From the NCBI GenBank assembly GCA_046545575.1, contig JBKGZM010000001.1, forward strand, positions 1-64,000: a DNA stretch of 64,000 nt, in the 5' to 3' direction. Position numbers and translations under genes: made by a program. Under the pieces are notes generated by a model that saw nothing but the letters and a program-made list of their open reading frames with translations, made no database searches and was not told the DNA's origin. This document shows, one piece after another, positions 26,592 through 34,647 of this stretch; position 1 is the stretch's first letter; every line of letters starts with the position of its first letter. Source of the DNA: JAGXOF01 sp046545575. Lineage in GTDB: Bacteria; Chloroflexota; Dehalococcoidia; SZUA-161; SpSt-899.

Positions 26592-29500
26592 ATGGAAGAG
26601 CCAAGAATCGGTGTTTACATTTGTCACTGTGGAAGTAACATCGCGGGAACGGTGAACTGTGAGGACGTATCCGCTTTCGCGCAGGATCTGCCTGGAGTGA
26701 CCATAGCTCGCGACTACAAGTACATGTGTTCGGACCCCGGGCAGAACCTCATCAAAGAGGACATCAAAAACCTCAATGTCAACCGTGTTGTTGTAGCTTC
26801 CTGCTCGCCGCGGATGCACGAACCCACATACCGACGCTGTATTCAGGAAGCAGGATTAAATCCATACCTGTTTGAGATGGCCAATATCAGGGAACATTGC
26901 TCCTGGGTTCACCCAAACGAACCTGAGAAAGCTACGGAAAAGGCTAAAGCGCTGGTTCGCGGCGCAGTACAGAAAGTCTACTATCACGAGCCACTGGAGA
27001 CAAGGGAGGTTCCGGTAAATCCCAGTGTCTTGATTATGGGTGGAGGAATTGCAGGTATCCAGGCCGCTCTCGAAATCGCCAGTTCTGAAAACAAGGTATA
27101 CTTGGTAGAACGTGAGCCTTCTATTGGCGGTCACATGGCTCAACTCGACAAGACCTTCCCTACCCTTGACTGTTCAGCCTGTATCCTCACCCCCAAGATG
27201 AGTCTTGTAGGAGCTCATCCAAATATCGAGCTCCTGACTTACAGTGAGGTAGAAGAGGTAGCAGGCTATGTTGGCAATTTCGAGGTTAAGGTAAGGGAAA
27301 AGGCTCGATTTGTCGATGAAGAAAAATGCACCGGATGCGGTGAATGTACCAGGGCATGTCCTGTAGAAATCCCTTCCAAGTTCGAGTTGGGAATGACCAA
27401 CACAAAGGCCATAGCAACGTCCTTCGCCCAGGCCGTTCCCAATGTCGCTTCCATCTATAAACGTGAGGGAGGTGCCTGGCCCCCCTGTCGCTTTACATGC
27501 CCCGCCGGAGTAAATGCTCAGGGGTACATCGCCCTCATCTCTCAGGGCAATTTCAAGGAAGCGGCCGAGGTCGTGAGAAAAACCATGCCGTTCCCAGGCA
27601 TTCTGGGGAGGGTATGTACACATCCATGCGAATCGGAGTGTGAGCGAGCAAAGCTCGATGAACCAATGGCCATCAGGGCTCTTAAGCGTTCAGCTGCTGA
27701 CTATGAGAGGAAAGTGGGCAGGGAAAAAGCAAGCCCTGTAGAGATAACCAAGAAAGGGAAGATCGCGGTCGTGGGTTCAGGCCCAGCCGGCCTCGCATGT
27801 GCCTATGACCTCATACGCGAAGGATACCCTGTGACGGTATTTGAGGCAATGCCCGAAGCCGGGGGAATGCTTCGGTACGGCATTCCCGAATATCGCTTGC
27901 CAAAGGACGTGCTGGACAGCGAGATCAGCTACATAGAGGAACTTGGAGTAGAGATCAAGACAAACAATCCGATCAACGATATCGGTCAGCTTTTCAACGA
28001 GGGGTATAAAGCCATATTCATGAGTAACGGCGCCTGGACAAGCCAGAAGATGAGAATAGAAGGGGAGGATGCAAACGGGGTGCTCCATGCGCTGGACTTC
28101 CTGAAGCGCGTCAATTCCGGAGATCAAACCCAAATAGGCAAAAAGGTAGCCGTTGTCGGCGGTGGCAATGCTGCCATCGATGCTGCCAGGGTAGCATGGC
28201 GATTAGGCGCTGAGGAGGTAAGCATCGTCTACCGGCGCTCACGGGAAGAGATGCCCGCGGAAAAGAGTGAAATCGAGGAAACTGAAAGGGAAGGTATCAA
28301 CATACAGTTCCTGGCAGCACCAAACAAAGTTCTAAGTGAAGGCAATAAGGTCAGTGGCATAGAGTGCACGCGAATGGAACTAGGTGAGCCTGATGCCAGT
28401 GGCCGACGTCGGCCCGTGCCCGTAAAAGGGTCTGAGTTCACTCTGGATGTAGACAACGTCATCATTGCCATCGGACAGGGCGTCGACAAGGAAGCACTGC
28501 CTGAGGAGCTTGAATACACTCAATGGAATACCCTCTCAGTTGATGAGATTACTTTGGAGACGAACATCGACGGCGTATTCGCCGGTGGTGACGTAGTTTC
28601 CGGCCCAGCCTCGGTAATCGACGCTGTTGCTGCAGGCAAGGAAGCCGCTACATCAATTGACCGCTACATCAGGGATGTGGACATGAAAGAGGGCAGACCA
28701 GAGGAGAGGAGAAAGGTGTCCGATGTGCCCAAAGAGGGTGTTGCCAGTGCTTCGAGAAGTTCCATGTCCACCATTGAAGTTGATAAGCGGGTCCGTTCCT
28801 TCGCTGAAGTCGAGCAGGGCTTTGATGAAAATACAGCAATAGAGGAAGCCAAGCGCTGCTTGAATTGTGCCGGGTGTGCGGATTGTCGAGAGTGCGAGAA
28901 GGTCTGTGAGGCCGGGGCCATCAATCACAGCATGCAGGACGAGATCCTGAACCTGGAAGTAGGAAACATAATCGTAACCACTGGCTTCCAAGCCTTCGAC
29001 CCAACACCGATTTACCAATACGGGTATCATCGCCTGGATAATGTTGTTACCGGCCTGGAGTTCGAACGTCTGATAAGCGCATCAGGTCCAACCGAAGGGC
29101 ATATAGCACTTAAGAATGGAGAAGAGCCGGATAGTGTGGCTATTATCCATTGTGTAGGAAGCCGGGATGCCAAATACCACGAGTACTGTTCGCGGGTCTG
29201 CTGCATGTATTCCATGAAGTATGCCCATTTACTCAGGGAACACGTCCCGAACGCCAGGATATATGAATTCTACATTGACCTGAGATGCTTCGGCAAAGGC
29301 TATGAAGAATTCTACAACCGGATGCTGAAGGAGGATATCACCTTCATTCGCGGCCGGCCCGGCGAGATCACACAGGAGGACGGCAAACTGGTAGTCCATG
29401 CCGAAGATACGCTGGCTTCCATCATGCGTGATATACCGGTCGACATGGCAATCCTGAGCATAGGCCTGGAGCCACAGGAAGATGCCGATGAGGTCTCCAA

Positions 29501-29933
29501 ACTACTCAAGATGAGCAGAAGCGCGGATGGCTTCTTTATGGAGAGTCATCCCAAGCTAGAGCCAGTATCCACACCCACAAAGGGAGTATTCATCGCCGGC
29601 TGCTGCCAGGGGCCCAAGGATATCCCTGACACGGTAGCTCAGGCTTCAGGGGCAGCGGCGGAGGCTCTGGCCATGATCAGCAGAGGAAAGGTTGAAGTGG
29701 AAGCAGCTACCTCCGTGGTGGACGAAGACCTTTGCTCCGGCTGCAAAACATGTGTATCACTATGCCCCTATGGCGCGATTTCGTTCGATGAAGAGAAAAA
29801 GGTGGCTGTCATAAACGAGGTGCTGTGCGAAGGGTGTGGTCTATGTGCCGCTACCTGCCCTTCAGGCGCTATCAAGGCCAGGCACTTCACGACACAGGAG
29901 ATCATGGCGCAGATCGAGGGCATTCTGGTTTGA
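26592..29933 (+). CDS. hdrA: HdrA-like flavoprotein with inserted NfnB/GltD-like module
   Basis: About 1,113 residues, much longer than the usual ~650 for HdrA. The N-terminal HdrA part (GVYICHCGSNIAGTV, then the FAD fold IMGGGIAGIQAAL and GGHMAQLDKTFPTLDCSACI) reaches a ferredoxin motif CTGCGECTRACP near 256. A GltD/NfnB-like block then runs from about 295 to 700 (CRFTCPAGVNAQGYI, VVGSGPAGLACAYDL, AVVGGGNAAIDAARVA). The HdrA C-terminal part resumes with AIIHCVGSRD and EYCSRVCCMY, and two [4Fe-4S] motifs close the chain. HdrA bifurcates electrons on FAD; the insert could add an NAD(P)H site. The ATG at 26592 has AAGGGGTG upstream. Confidence 0.93.
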   Translation: MEEPRIGVYICHCGSNIAGTVNCEDVSAFAQDLPGVTIARDYKYMCSDPGQNLIKEDIKNLNVNRVVVASCSPRMHEPTYRRCIQEAGLNPYLFEMANIREHCSWVHPNEPEKATEKAKALVRGAVQKVYYHEPLETREVPVNPSVLIMGGGIAGIQAALEIASSENKVYLVEREPSIGGHMAQLDKTFPTLDCSACILTPKMSLVGAHPNIELLTYSEVEEVAGYVGNFEVKVREKARFVDEEKCTGCGECTRACPVEIPSKFELGMTNTKAIATSFAQAVPNVASIYKREGGAWPPCRFTCPAGVNAQGYIALISQGNFKEAAEVVRKTMPFPGILGRVCTHPCESECERAKLDEPMAIRALKRSAADYERKVGREKASPVEITKKGKIAVVGSGPAGLACAYDLIREGYPVTVFEAMPEAGGMLRYGIPEYRLPKDVLDSEISYIEELGVEIKTNNPINDIGQLFNEGYKAIFMSNGAWTSQKMRIEGEDANGVLHALDFLKRVNSGDQTQIGKKVAVVGGGNAAIDAARVAWRLGAEEVSIVYRRSREEMPAEKSEIEETEREGINIQFLAAPNKVLSEGNKVSGIECTRMELGEPDASGRRRPVPVKGSEFTLDVDNVIIAIGQGVDKEALPEELEYTQWNTLSVDEITLETNIDGVFAGGDVVSGPASVIDAVAAGKEAATSIDRYIRDVDMKEGRPEERRKVSDVPKEGVASASRSSMSTIEVDKRVRSFAEVEQGFDENTAIEEAKRCLNCAGCADCRECEKVCEAGAINHSMQDEILNLEVGNIIVTTGFQAFDPTPIYQYGYHRLDNVVTGLEFERLISASGPTEGHIALKNGEEPDSVAIIHCVGSRDAKYHEYCSRVCCMYSMKYAHLLREHVPNARIYEFYIDLRCFGKGYEEFYNRMLKEDITFIRGRPGEITQEDGKLVVHAEDTLASIMRDIPVDMAILSIGLEPQEDADEVSKLLKMSRSADGFFMESHPKLEPVSTPTKGVFIAGCCQGPKDIPDTVAQASGAAAEALAMISRGKVEVEAATSVVDEDLCSGCKTCVSLCPYGAISFDEEKKVAVINEVLCEGCGLCAATCPSGAIKARHFTTQEIMAQIEGILV

Positions 29934-29951
29934 GCTTTGTCATGTGTGGAT

Positions 29952-31040
29952 ATGGAACAGATTCAGTCTCCGCGGATGCAGCAAGAGCAGCGGCATGTTC
30001 TTCGCATAGAGCAAGCCAACCTCCTGCAGATGTCTGAGGAGGAATTTCAGAGCTTAGTTGCTCAAATAGAAAAGAGCTCTCTCTTTAAGAAGCTCTACAA
30101 ATCAGAAAACATAATCCATTACCAGCGATTCCCCAAGACTGATATCTCCGCTCGCTGCTACGAGCTCAAGGAAAACATCCTCGCTGACGAGGGCTCTCTC
30201 GATGTGGAGCCCCTTCTGCAGCAGAGAGGGGAAGTGGTGGAGCTTATACAAAAGATAGGGCTGGAGAAGTTCAAGGAGTTCTTCCTCTTTCCCGACCCCG
30301 AGATTACCGCAGAGCATATCGCACAGGAGTGTAATATAAGTCTCTCCCAGGTGCACAGGATAAACGAATTCATCACCGACTTTTCCGCCATGAGCGAGTT
30401 CTATCATCCTTCAGCGATCAGCCCGGAGGAGAGAGTCCATTACTCCAAGGTCGCTTCAATAGAACGAGCACATGACGGCTTTGTTATCGGCTATTACCCC
30501 CCATCACTTGCCAGGGGAAGATATTCGATTAACTACGAAAAATTTGAGAAAATAATAAATGAGAGGTTAACTGAGGCAGAGGGTAAGGAAGCAAGGAAGC
30601 TGTTCAGGAAACTGGAGTTGATAAATGTGCGCAAAGATACGCTGACGCAGATATTGCAAAATGTGGTGGAGAAGCAGAAACTATATTTGGACACCGGGGA
30701 TGCGATGTCTCTCCTTCCGTTAAGTCAGAAGGAAATGGCCAACCAAATAGGACTGGATTCAAGCACGGTCAGCCGTACTATTCACGGGAAAAGCGTGGAG
30801 ACGCCATGGGGAGAGGAGAAACCGATTAAAGATTTCTTCGCACATCCCAAGGACTTCAAGAAAGAGGCGCTTAAGAGAGTCTTTGAATCCGAAAGACGAC
30901 CTCTCAGCGACCAGGCGATCAAAGAGAAACTGGAGGAGTCAGGTATATTACTTTCCCGGCGCTCGATAGTGAACTTGAGGCAGGAGCTGAGAATGCCTTC
31001 ATCACGAAAACGGTTTAAGAAACAGGAAAGCACAAAATGA
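29952..31040 (+). CDS. rpoN: Compact RNA polymerase sigma-54 factor (RpoN-like)
   Basis: About 362 residues, against roughly 480 for typical RpoN. The Gln-rich region I (MQQEQRHVLRIEQANLLQM) binds activator in known sigma-54 proteins. Core-binding sequence is in the middle. A helix-turn-helix (LSQKEMANQIGLDSSTVSRT, near 255-275) follows, then TPWGEEKPIKDFF and the RpoN box SRRSIVNLRQ (consensus ARRTVAKYRE) with the following MPSSRKR. The acidic region II is short. It recognises -24/-12 promoters and needs an AAA+ activator, which is two genes downstream. The start is uncertain (ATG 29952, TTG 29937); its stop overlaps the next gene's start (ATGA). Confidence 0.88.
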   Translation: MEQIQSPRMQQEQRHVLRIEQANLLQMSEEEFQSLVAQIEKSSLFKKLYKSENIIHYQRFPKTDISARCYELKENILADEGSLDVEPLLQQRGEVVELIQKIGLEKFKEFFLFPDPEITAEHIAQECNISLSQVHRINEFITDFSAMSEFYHPSAISPEERVHYSKVASIERAHDGFVIGYYPPSLARGRYSINYEKFEKIINERLTEAEGKEARKLFRKLELINVRKDTLTQILQNVVEKQKLYLDTGDAMSLLPLSQKEMANQIGLDSSTVSRTIHGKSVETPWGEEKPIKDFFAHPKDFKKEALKRVFESERRPLSDQAIKEKLEESGILLSRRSIVNLRQELRMPSSRKRFKKQESTK

Positions 31041-32962
31041 GTGTTGTGTACACCATAAAGGATAAATGCAAGGAATGCTACGCATGTGTCCGTAGCTGCC
31101 CTGTAAAAGCTATTAGGGTTAGAGAGCGGAAAGCCGAGGTCTTGAGGGATCGGTGTGTGGCCTGCGGCACGTGTATTAATGTCTGCCACGCAGGCGCAAA
31201 GAAATACGAAAGCGATATCGGGCTTGCTTGGCAATTACTGCGTGAAAATGCACCTGTCATAGCCGTTTTGTCGACCTCGTTCCCAGCAGGCTTTCCTGAA
31301 GTCCGCCCGAGGCAGCTCGTCACTGCCCTTAAGAAACTCGGATTCAACGAGGTTATGGAGGCTGCTTTTGGCGCTGAACTGGTTGCGCGCGAATACCGCA
31401 GGCTCTTCGATGAGAACAAAAAGGCTCCAATGCTCTCTTCTACCTGCCCGGCGTTTGTATCCATGATAGAGAAATTCTATCCTCAATTGATAAACAACTT
31501 AGCGCCCACTGTCTCACCAATGATAGCCATGGGCCGAGTTATCAAGTGGAAATACAATCCAAATGCTAAAGTTGTCTTTGTGGGCCCATGTATTTCTAAG
31601 AAACTCGAGAAGATAGATGAAAAACTCTCTGGCGTAATCGATGCCGTCCTTACCTTTCCCGAGTTAAAGGAGATGTTTGCAGCCAAAGAGATTGATCCTG
31701 CCTCTGAAGAGGAATCACAATTCTCCGGGCCAAAGTCCAACCTCGGGCATCTATTTCCCATCTCCGGAGGATTGCTAAAGGTGACCGGAATTCCCGGCGA
31801 CATTTCCACTACTGACGTCGTCTGGGCCGAAGGAAGGAGACGAGCTCGATGGTGTGTTGATGATCTCGCCCAGAACCGGATCGCCACCCGATTCCTAGAT
31901 GCCTACTTCTGTGAAGGATGTATCAACGGCCCAGCAATCGGTAATGAGTTACGTACAACGGAAAAAAGAAGGATCGTTACCGAACACTTTGTGAATGAGT
32001 CTAATCCTGCGCAGGCTGAGAAAGACATCCAAGAGTACAGCGGAATCGATCTGAGTCGCAAGTTTACAAATAGATTCAGCTCTCTGGAGCAACCCCGTGA
32101 GGAAGATGTAGAGGAAGTCCTTAATCAGATCGGTAAGGCATCTCCAGAAGATCAACTTGACTGTGGCGCCTGTGGCTATGCTACCTGTAGGGAGCTGGCC
32201 GTAGCAGTGTCTCAGGGGCTGGCCGAGGTAGAGATGTGCTGGCCATATCTGTTTCGCAAGCTCAAGGATGCTCAGGAACAACTTATTCAAGCGGAGAAAT
32301 TAACATCACTGGGGCAAATGGCGGCGGCTATCGCCCATGAAATCAATAATCCACTGGCGGGAGTTCTGACCTACACCAAACTTCTGATGAAAAAGGCCGA
32401 AAACGATTCTCTGACCAAGGAGATGTCCAGGGAGTATCTCCCGAAGATGGAGTCAGAGGTGACCCGCAGCTCCCGAATAATTCGCAATCTGCTGGATTTT
32501 GCCAGACAAACGGAGCCGATGTTACGTGAAACAGACATAAATCAAACCATAGAAAAAGCTCTATCTCTCGTAGGACACCAGGCGCAGATACAGAATGTCG
32601 AGGTCAAAAAAGAGCTGAGCCCTGACTTGCCCAAAATCACAGCTGATTTCGACAAATTACAGCAGGTGTTTACCAACCTTATTCTGAACGGGGTTCAGGC
32701 GATGCCGGATGGTGGAACGCTCACGTTACGGAGCCAGCCCACGGGCAATGGCCATGTCAGGATTGACATTCAGGACACCGGATATGGCATACCCAAAGAG
32801 AACTTTCGCAATCTGTTTACGCCTTTCTTCACCACCAAAGAAAAGGGGAAGGGGGTAGGCCTGGGACTGGCTGTAGTGCATGGCATTATAGAGCAGCATA
32901 AAGGAAAGATCAATGTCCAGAGCGAGGAAGGGAAGGGAACGAGGTTCAGTATCTATTTGTAA
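31037..32962 (+). CDS. [FeFe]-hydrogenase-like sensory histidine kinase
   Basis: 641 residues. Two ferredoxin motifs (about 10-55) lead into an H-cluster domain (about 70-345): L1 SSTCPAF near 133, L2 VGPCISKKLE near 183, L3 FCEGCINGP near 290. The proton-relay Cys of active enzymes (TSCCP) is Thr here, and L3 is CxxC rather than CxxxC, as in regulatory rather than catalytic members. A further Fe-S motif (CGACGYATC, near 375) replaces the PAS domain. HisKA follows (AIAHEINNPLAG, phospho-His near 437), then an HATPase (GYGIPKENF, TTKEKGKGVGLGL). Cytoplasmic, no membrane helix. It should phosphorylate the receiver encoded next. Confidence 0.9.
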   Translation: MSVVYTIKDKCKECYACVRSCPVKAIRVRERKAEVLRDRCVACGTCINVCHAGAKKYESDIGLAWQLLRENAPVIAVLSTSFPAGFPEVRPRQLVTALKKLGFNEVMEAAFGAELVAREYRRLFDENKKAPMLSSTCPAFVSMIEKFYPQLINNLAPTVSPMIAMGRVIKWKYNPNAKVVFVGPCISKKLEKIDEKLSGVIDAVLTFPELKEMFAAKEIDPASEEESQFSGPKSNLGHLFPISGGLLKVTGIPGDISTTDVVWAEGRRRARWCVDDLAQNRIATRFLDAYFCEGCINGPAIGNELRTTEKRRIVTEHFVNESNPAQAEKDIQEYSGIDLSRKFTNRFSSLEQPREEDVEEVLNQIGKASPEDQLDCGACGYATCRELAVAVSQGLAEVEMCWPYLFRKLKDAQEQLIQAEKLTSLGQMAAAIAHEINNPLAGVLTYTKLLMKKAENDSLTKEMSREYLPKMESEVTRSSRIIRNLLDFARQTEPMLRETDINQTIEKALSLVGHQAQIQNVEVKKELSPDLPKITADFDKLQQVFTNLILNGVQAMPDGGTLTLRSQPTGNGHVRIDIQDTGYGIPKENFRNLFTPFFTTKEKGKGVGLGLAVVHGIIEQHKGKINVQSEEGKGTRFSIYL

Positions 32963-33001
32963 CCGATCCTCCTTTGAATTCTTGGTTCAAGGTGAAAACT
33001 G

Positions 33002-34402
33002 ATGCAGGATGCTGACACCACACGACAATCCCCGGATATGAAAAGCCAGATCAAAATCCTCGCTGTCGATGATGAAGAGACAGTCCGCGAATCACTAAAG
33101 GACTGGCTCACCGACTCAGGGTATCAGGTGCTGGTCGCTGAAGACGGATACAAAGCACTCGACATTATTAAACGTGAGAAGATAGGCATACTCATAGCCG
33201 ATTTAGTAATGCCGGGCATAGACGGCATTGAACTCATGAGAAGAACCAAGGAAATCTCCCCTGACACGGGTGTAATCATCATAACTGCGTACGGAAGCGT
33301 ACCCAGTGCTGTGTCCGCGATGCATGAAGGGGCCTATGACTATATCGAGAAGCCATTCTGCCCCGAACGGGTGGAGTCGCTCCTTGAGAAGTTGATGGAA
33401 CACCAGAGATTGGTAGAGGAAAACCGAGTTCTCCGCGAACAATTAGAAGACCATTACCGTTTTGAGAACATCATCGCTAAGAGCCACAAAATGCACAAGA
33501 TTTTCGATGTGGTCAAAACCGTGGCCAAGAGCAATGCCAGTGTCCTCATCACCGGCGAAAGCGGGACCGGCAAGGAGCTTATTGCACGGGCCATCCATAA
33601 TCTAAGTCCCCGCCGGGACAAGCCTTTCGTGGATGTGAGTTGCGCTGCATTACCTGAGAGCCTCCTCGAGAGCGAGCTATTCGGGCATGAGAGAGGGGCT
33701 TTTACCAGCGCTGTAAATCAAAGAAAGGGAAGATTTGAACTCGCTCACCGCGGGACCCTTTTCCTCGATGAAATAGGAGAGATAAGCACCAACATGCAGG
33801 TACACCTGCTCAGAGTCCTGGAGGAACGGGAGTTCACTCGCGTCGGGGGCACTGAGCCCATAAAGACCGATGTACGCCTCATTTCAGCCAGCAACAAAAA
33901 CCTGAAGGAGGCGATAAACGAGGGAGAATTCAGGGGAGACCTCTACTATCGCCTGAACGTAGTCAGCATTGAACTCCCGCCCCTCAAGGAAAGAAGCGAA
34001 GATATCCCCCTGCTGGCTCAACATTTTCTGAACAAGTTCGCCCGGGAGAACCAGAAAGGTGAGATTAAGCTTTCTTCCGAGGCCATGGACTTCCTTATGA
34101 AGTACGACTGGCCCGGGAATGTAAGGGAGCTAGAGAACACTATTGAGAGGGCGGTCGTGCTCACACAGGATAGCACGATCAACGTAGATGATCTGGCAAC
34201 ACAAAACCTACCTTCTGCTCAGCAATCTTCAAGTGAAGGAAGCCTTGAAGATATGGAAAAGCAACACATTGTAAATGTCCTCAAGGAGACCAGCGGGAAC
34301 CACACCGAAGCAGCGAAACGGCTCGGGATCACCCGGATGACCCTTTACAAGAAAGTCAAGAAATACGGAGTGGATGTAAACAAATTAAGCAGTGCTGTAT
34401 AA
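33002..34402 (+). CDS. NtrC-family sigma-54-dependent response regulator
   Basis: 466 residues: a receiver (about 15-130; acidic VDDEE and phospho-Asp in ADLVMPG), a sigma-54-activating AAA+ domain (Walker A GESGTGKE near 183, Walker B LFLDEIGEI, arginine-finger region) and a Fis-type helix-turn-helix (HTEAAKRLGITRMTLYKKVK). The sigma-54-contact loop reads GAFTSA rather than GAFTGA, a conservative change. It probably receives phosphate from the H-cluster kinase upstream and opens -24/-12 promoters with the RpoN-like factor. The gap from the kinase is 39 bases. The ATG at 33038 is an alternative start. Confidence 0.95.
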   Translation: MQDADTTRQSPDMKSQIKILAVDDEETVRESLKDWLTDSGYQVLVAEDGYKALDIIKREKIGILIADLVMPGIDGIELMRRTKEISPDTGVIIITAYGSVPSAVSAMHEGAYDYIEKPFCPERVESLLEKLMEHQRLVEENRVLREQLEDHYRFENIIAKSHKMHKIFDVVKTVAKSNASVLITGESGTGKELIARAIHNLSPRRDKPFVDVSCAALPESLLESELFGHERGAFTSAVNQRKGRFELAHRGTLFLDEIGEISTNMQVHLLRVLEEREFTRVGGTEPIKTDVRLISASNKNLKEAINEGEFRGDLYYRLNVVSIELPPLKERSEDIPLLAQHFLNKFARENQKGEIKLSSEAMDFLMKYDWPGNVRELENTIERAVVLTQDSTINVDDLATQNLPSAQQSSSEGSLEDMEKQHIVNVLKETSGNHTEAAKRLGITRMTLYKKVKKYGVDVNKLSSAV

Positions 34403-34427
34403 TTTGTTTACAGTCCAGGGGCAGCCC

Positions 34428-34463
34428 CGGGTAGGCCAGGCCGACGTCGGCCTGGCCTACCCG
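34428..34463. repeat. 36-base perfect palindrome
   Basis: Eighteen-base arms with no spacer and the centre CCGACGTCGG. The 32-base core matches the repeat at 52310-52347 in its GGTAG end, CCGAYGTCGGCCT centre and CTACC end, while the arms differ by paired changes. Confidence 0.8.
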
Positions 34464-34496
34464 TATTAGACACGCAGAACACCCGTAGCAACCCAG

Positions 34497-34541
34497 GGGA
34501 GGAGGGCGGTCCGCCGACGGCGGACCGCCCTCCTCCCTTTT
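34497..34541 (+). terminator. Intrinsic terminator at the end of the hdr/regulator operon
   Basis: A perfect 19-base-pair stem (34497-34515 with 34519-34537, loop GAC) followed by TTTTCTTT. It should separate the hdr-rpoN-kinase-ntrC operon from the sigma-54 promoter that follows directly. Confidence 0.8.
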
Positions 34542-34547
34542 CTTTAA

Positions 34548-34563
34548 TTGGCAACAAAATTGC
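34548..34563 (+). promoter_or_regulatory. Sigma-54 (-24/-12) promoter
   Basis: TTGGCA, six bases, TTGC: the -24 GG at 34550-34551 and the -12 GC at 34562-34563 have the obligatory 10-base spacing, and TGGCA and TTGC match consensus. Transcription would start near 34575. It lies between the terminator of the operon encoding RpoN and NtrC and the second receiver gene. Confidence 0.8.
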
Positions 34564-34647
34564 ATATACATTAGGGTGGAGGTGATAGAGATGATGAAGG
34601 GAGAAGAGAACAAAAGAAATGAAATCCAACCTAAGGAGGTGGACAAT

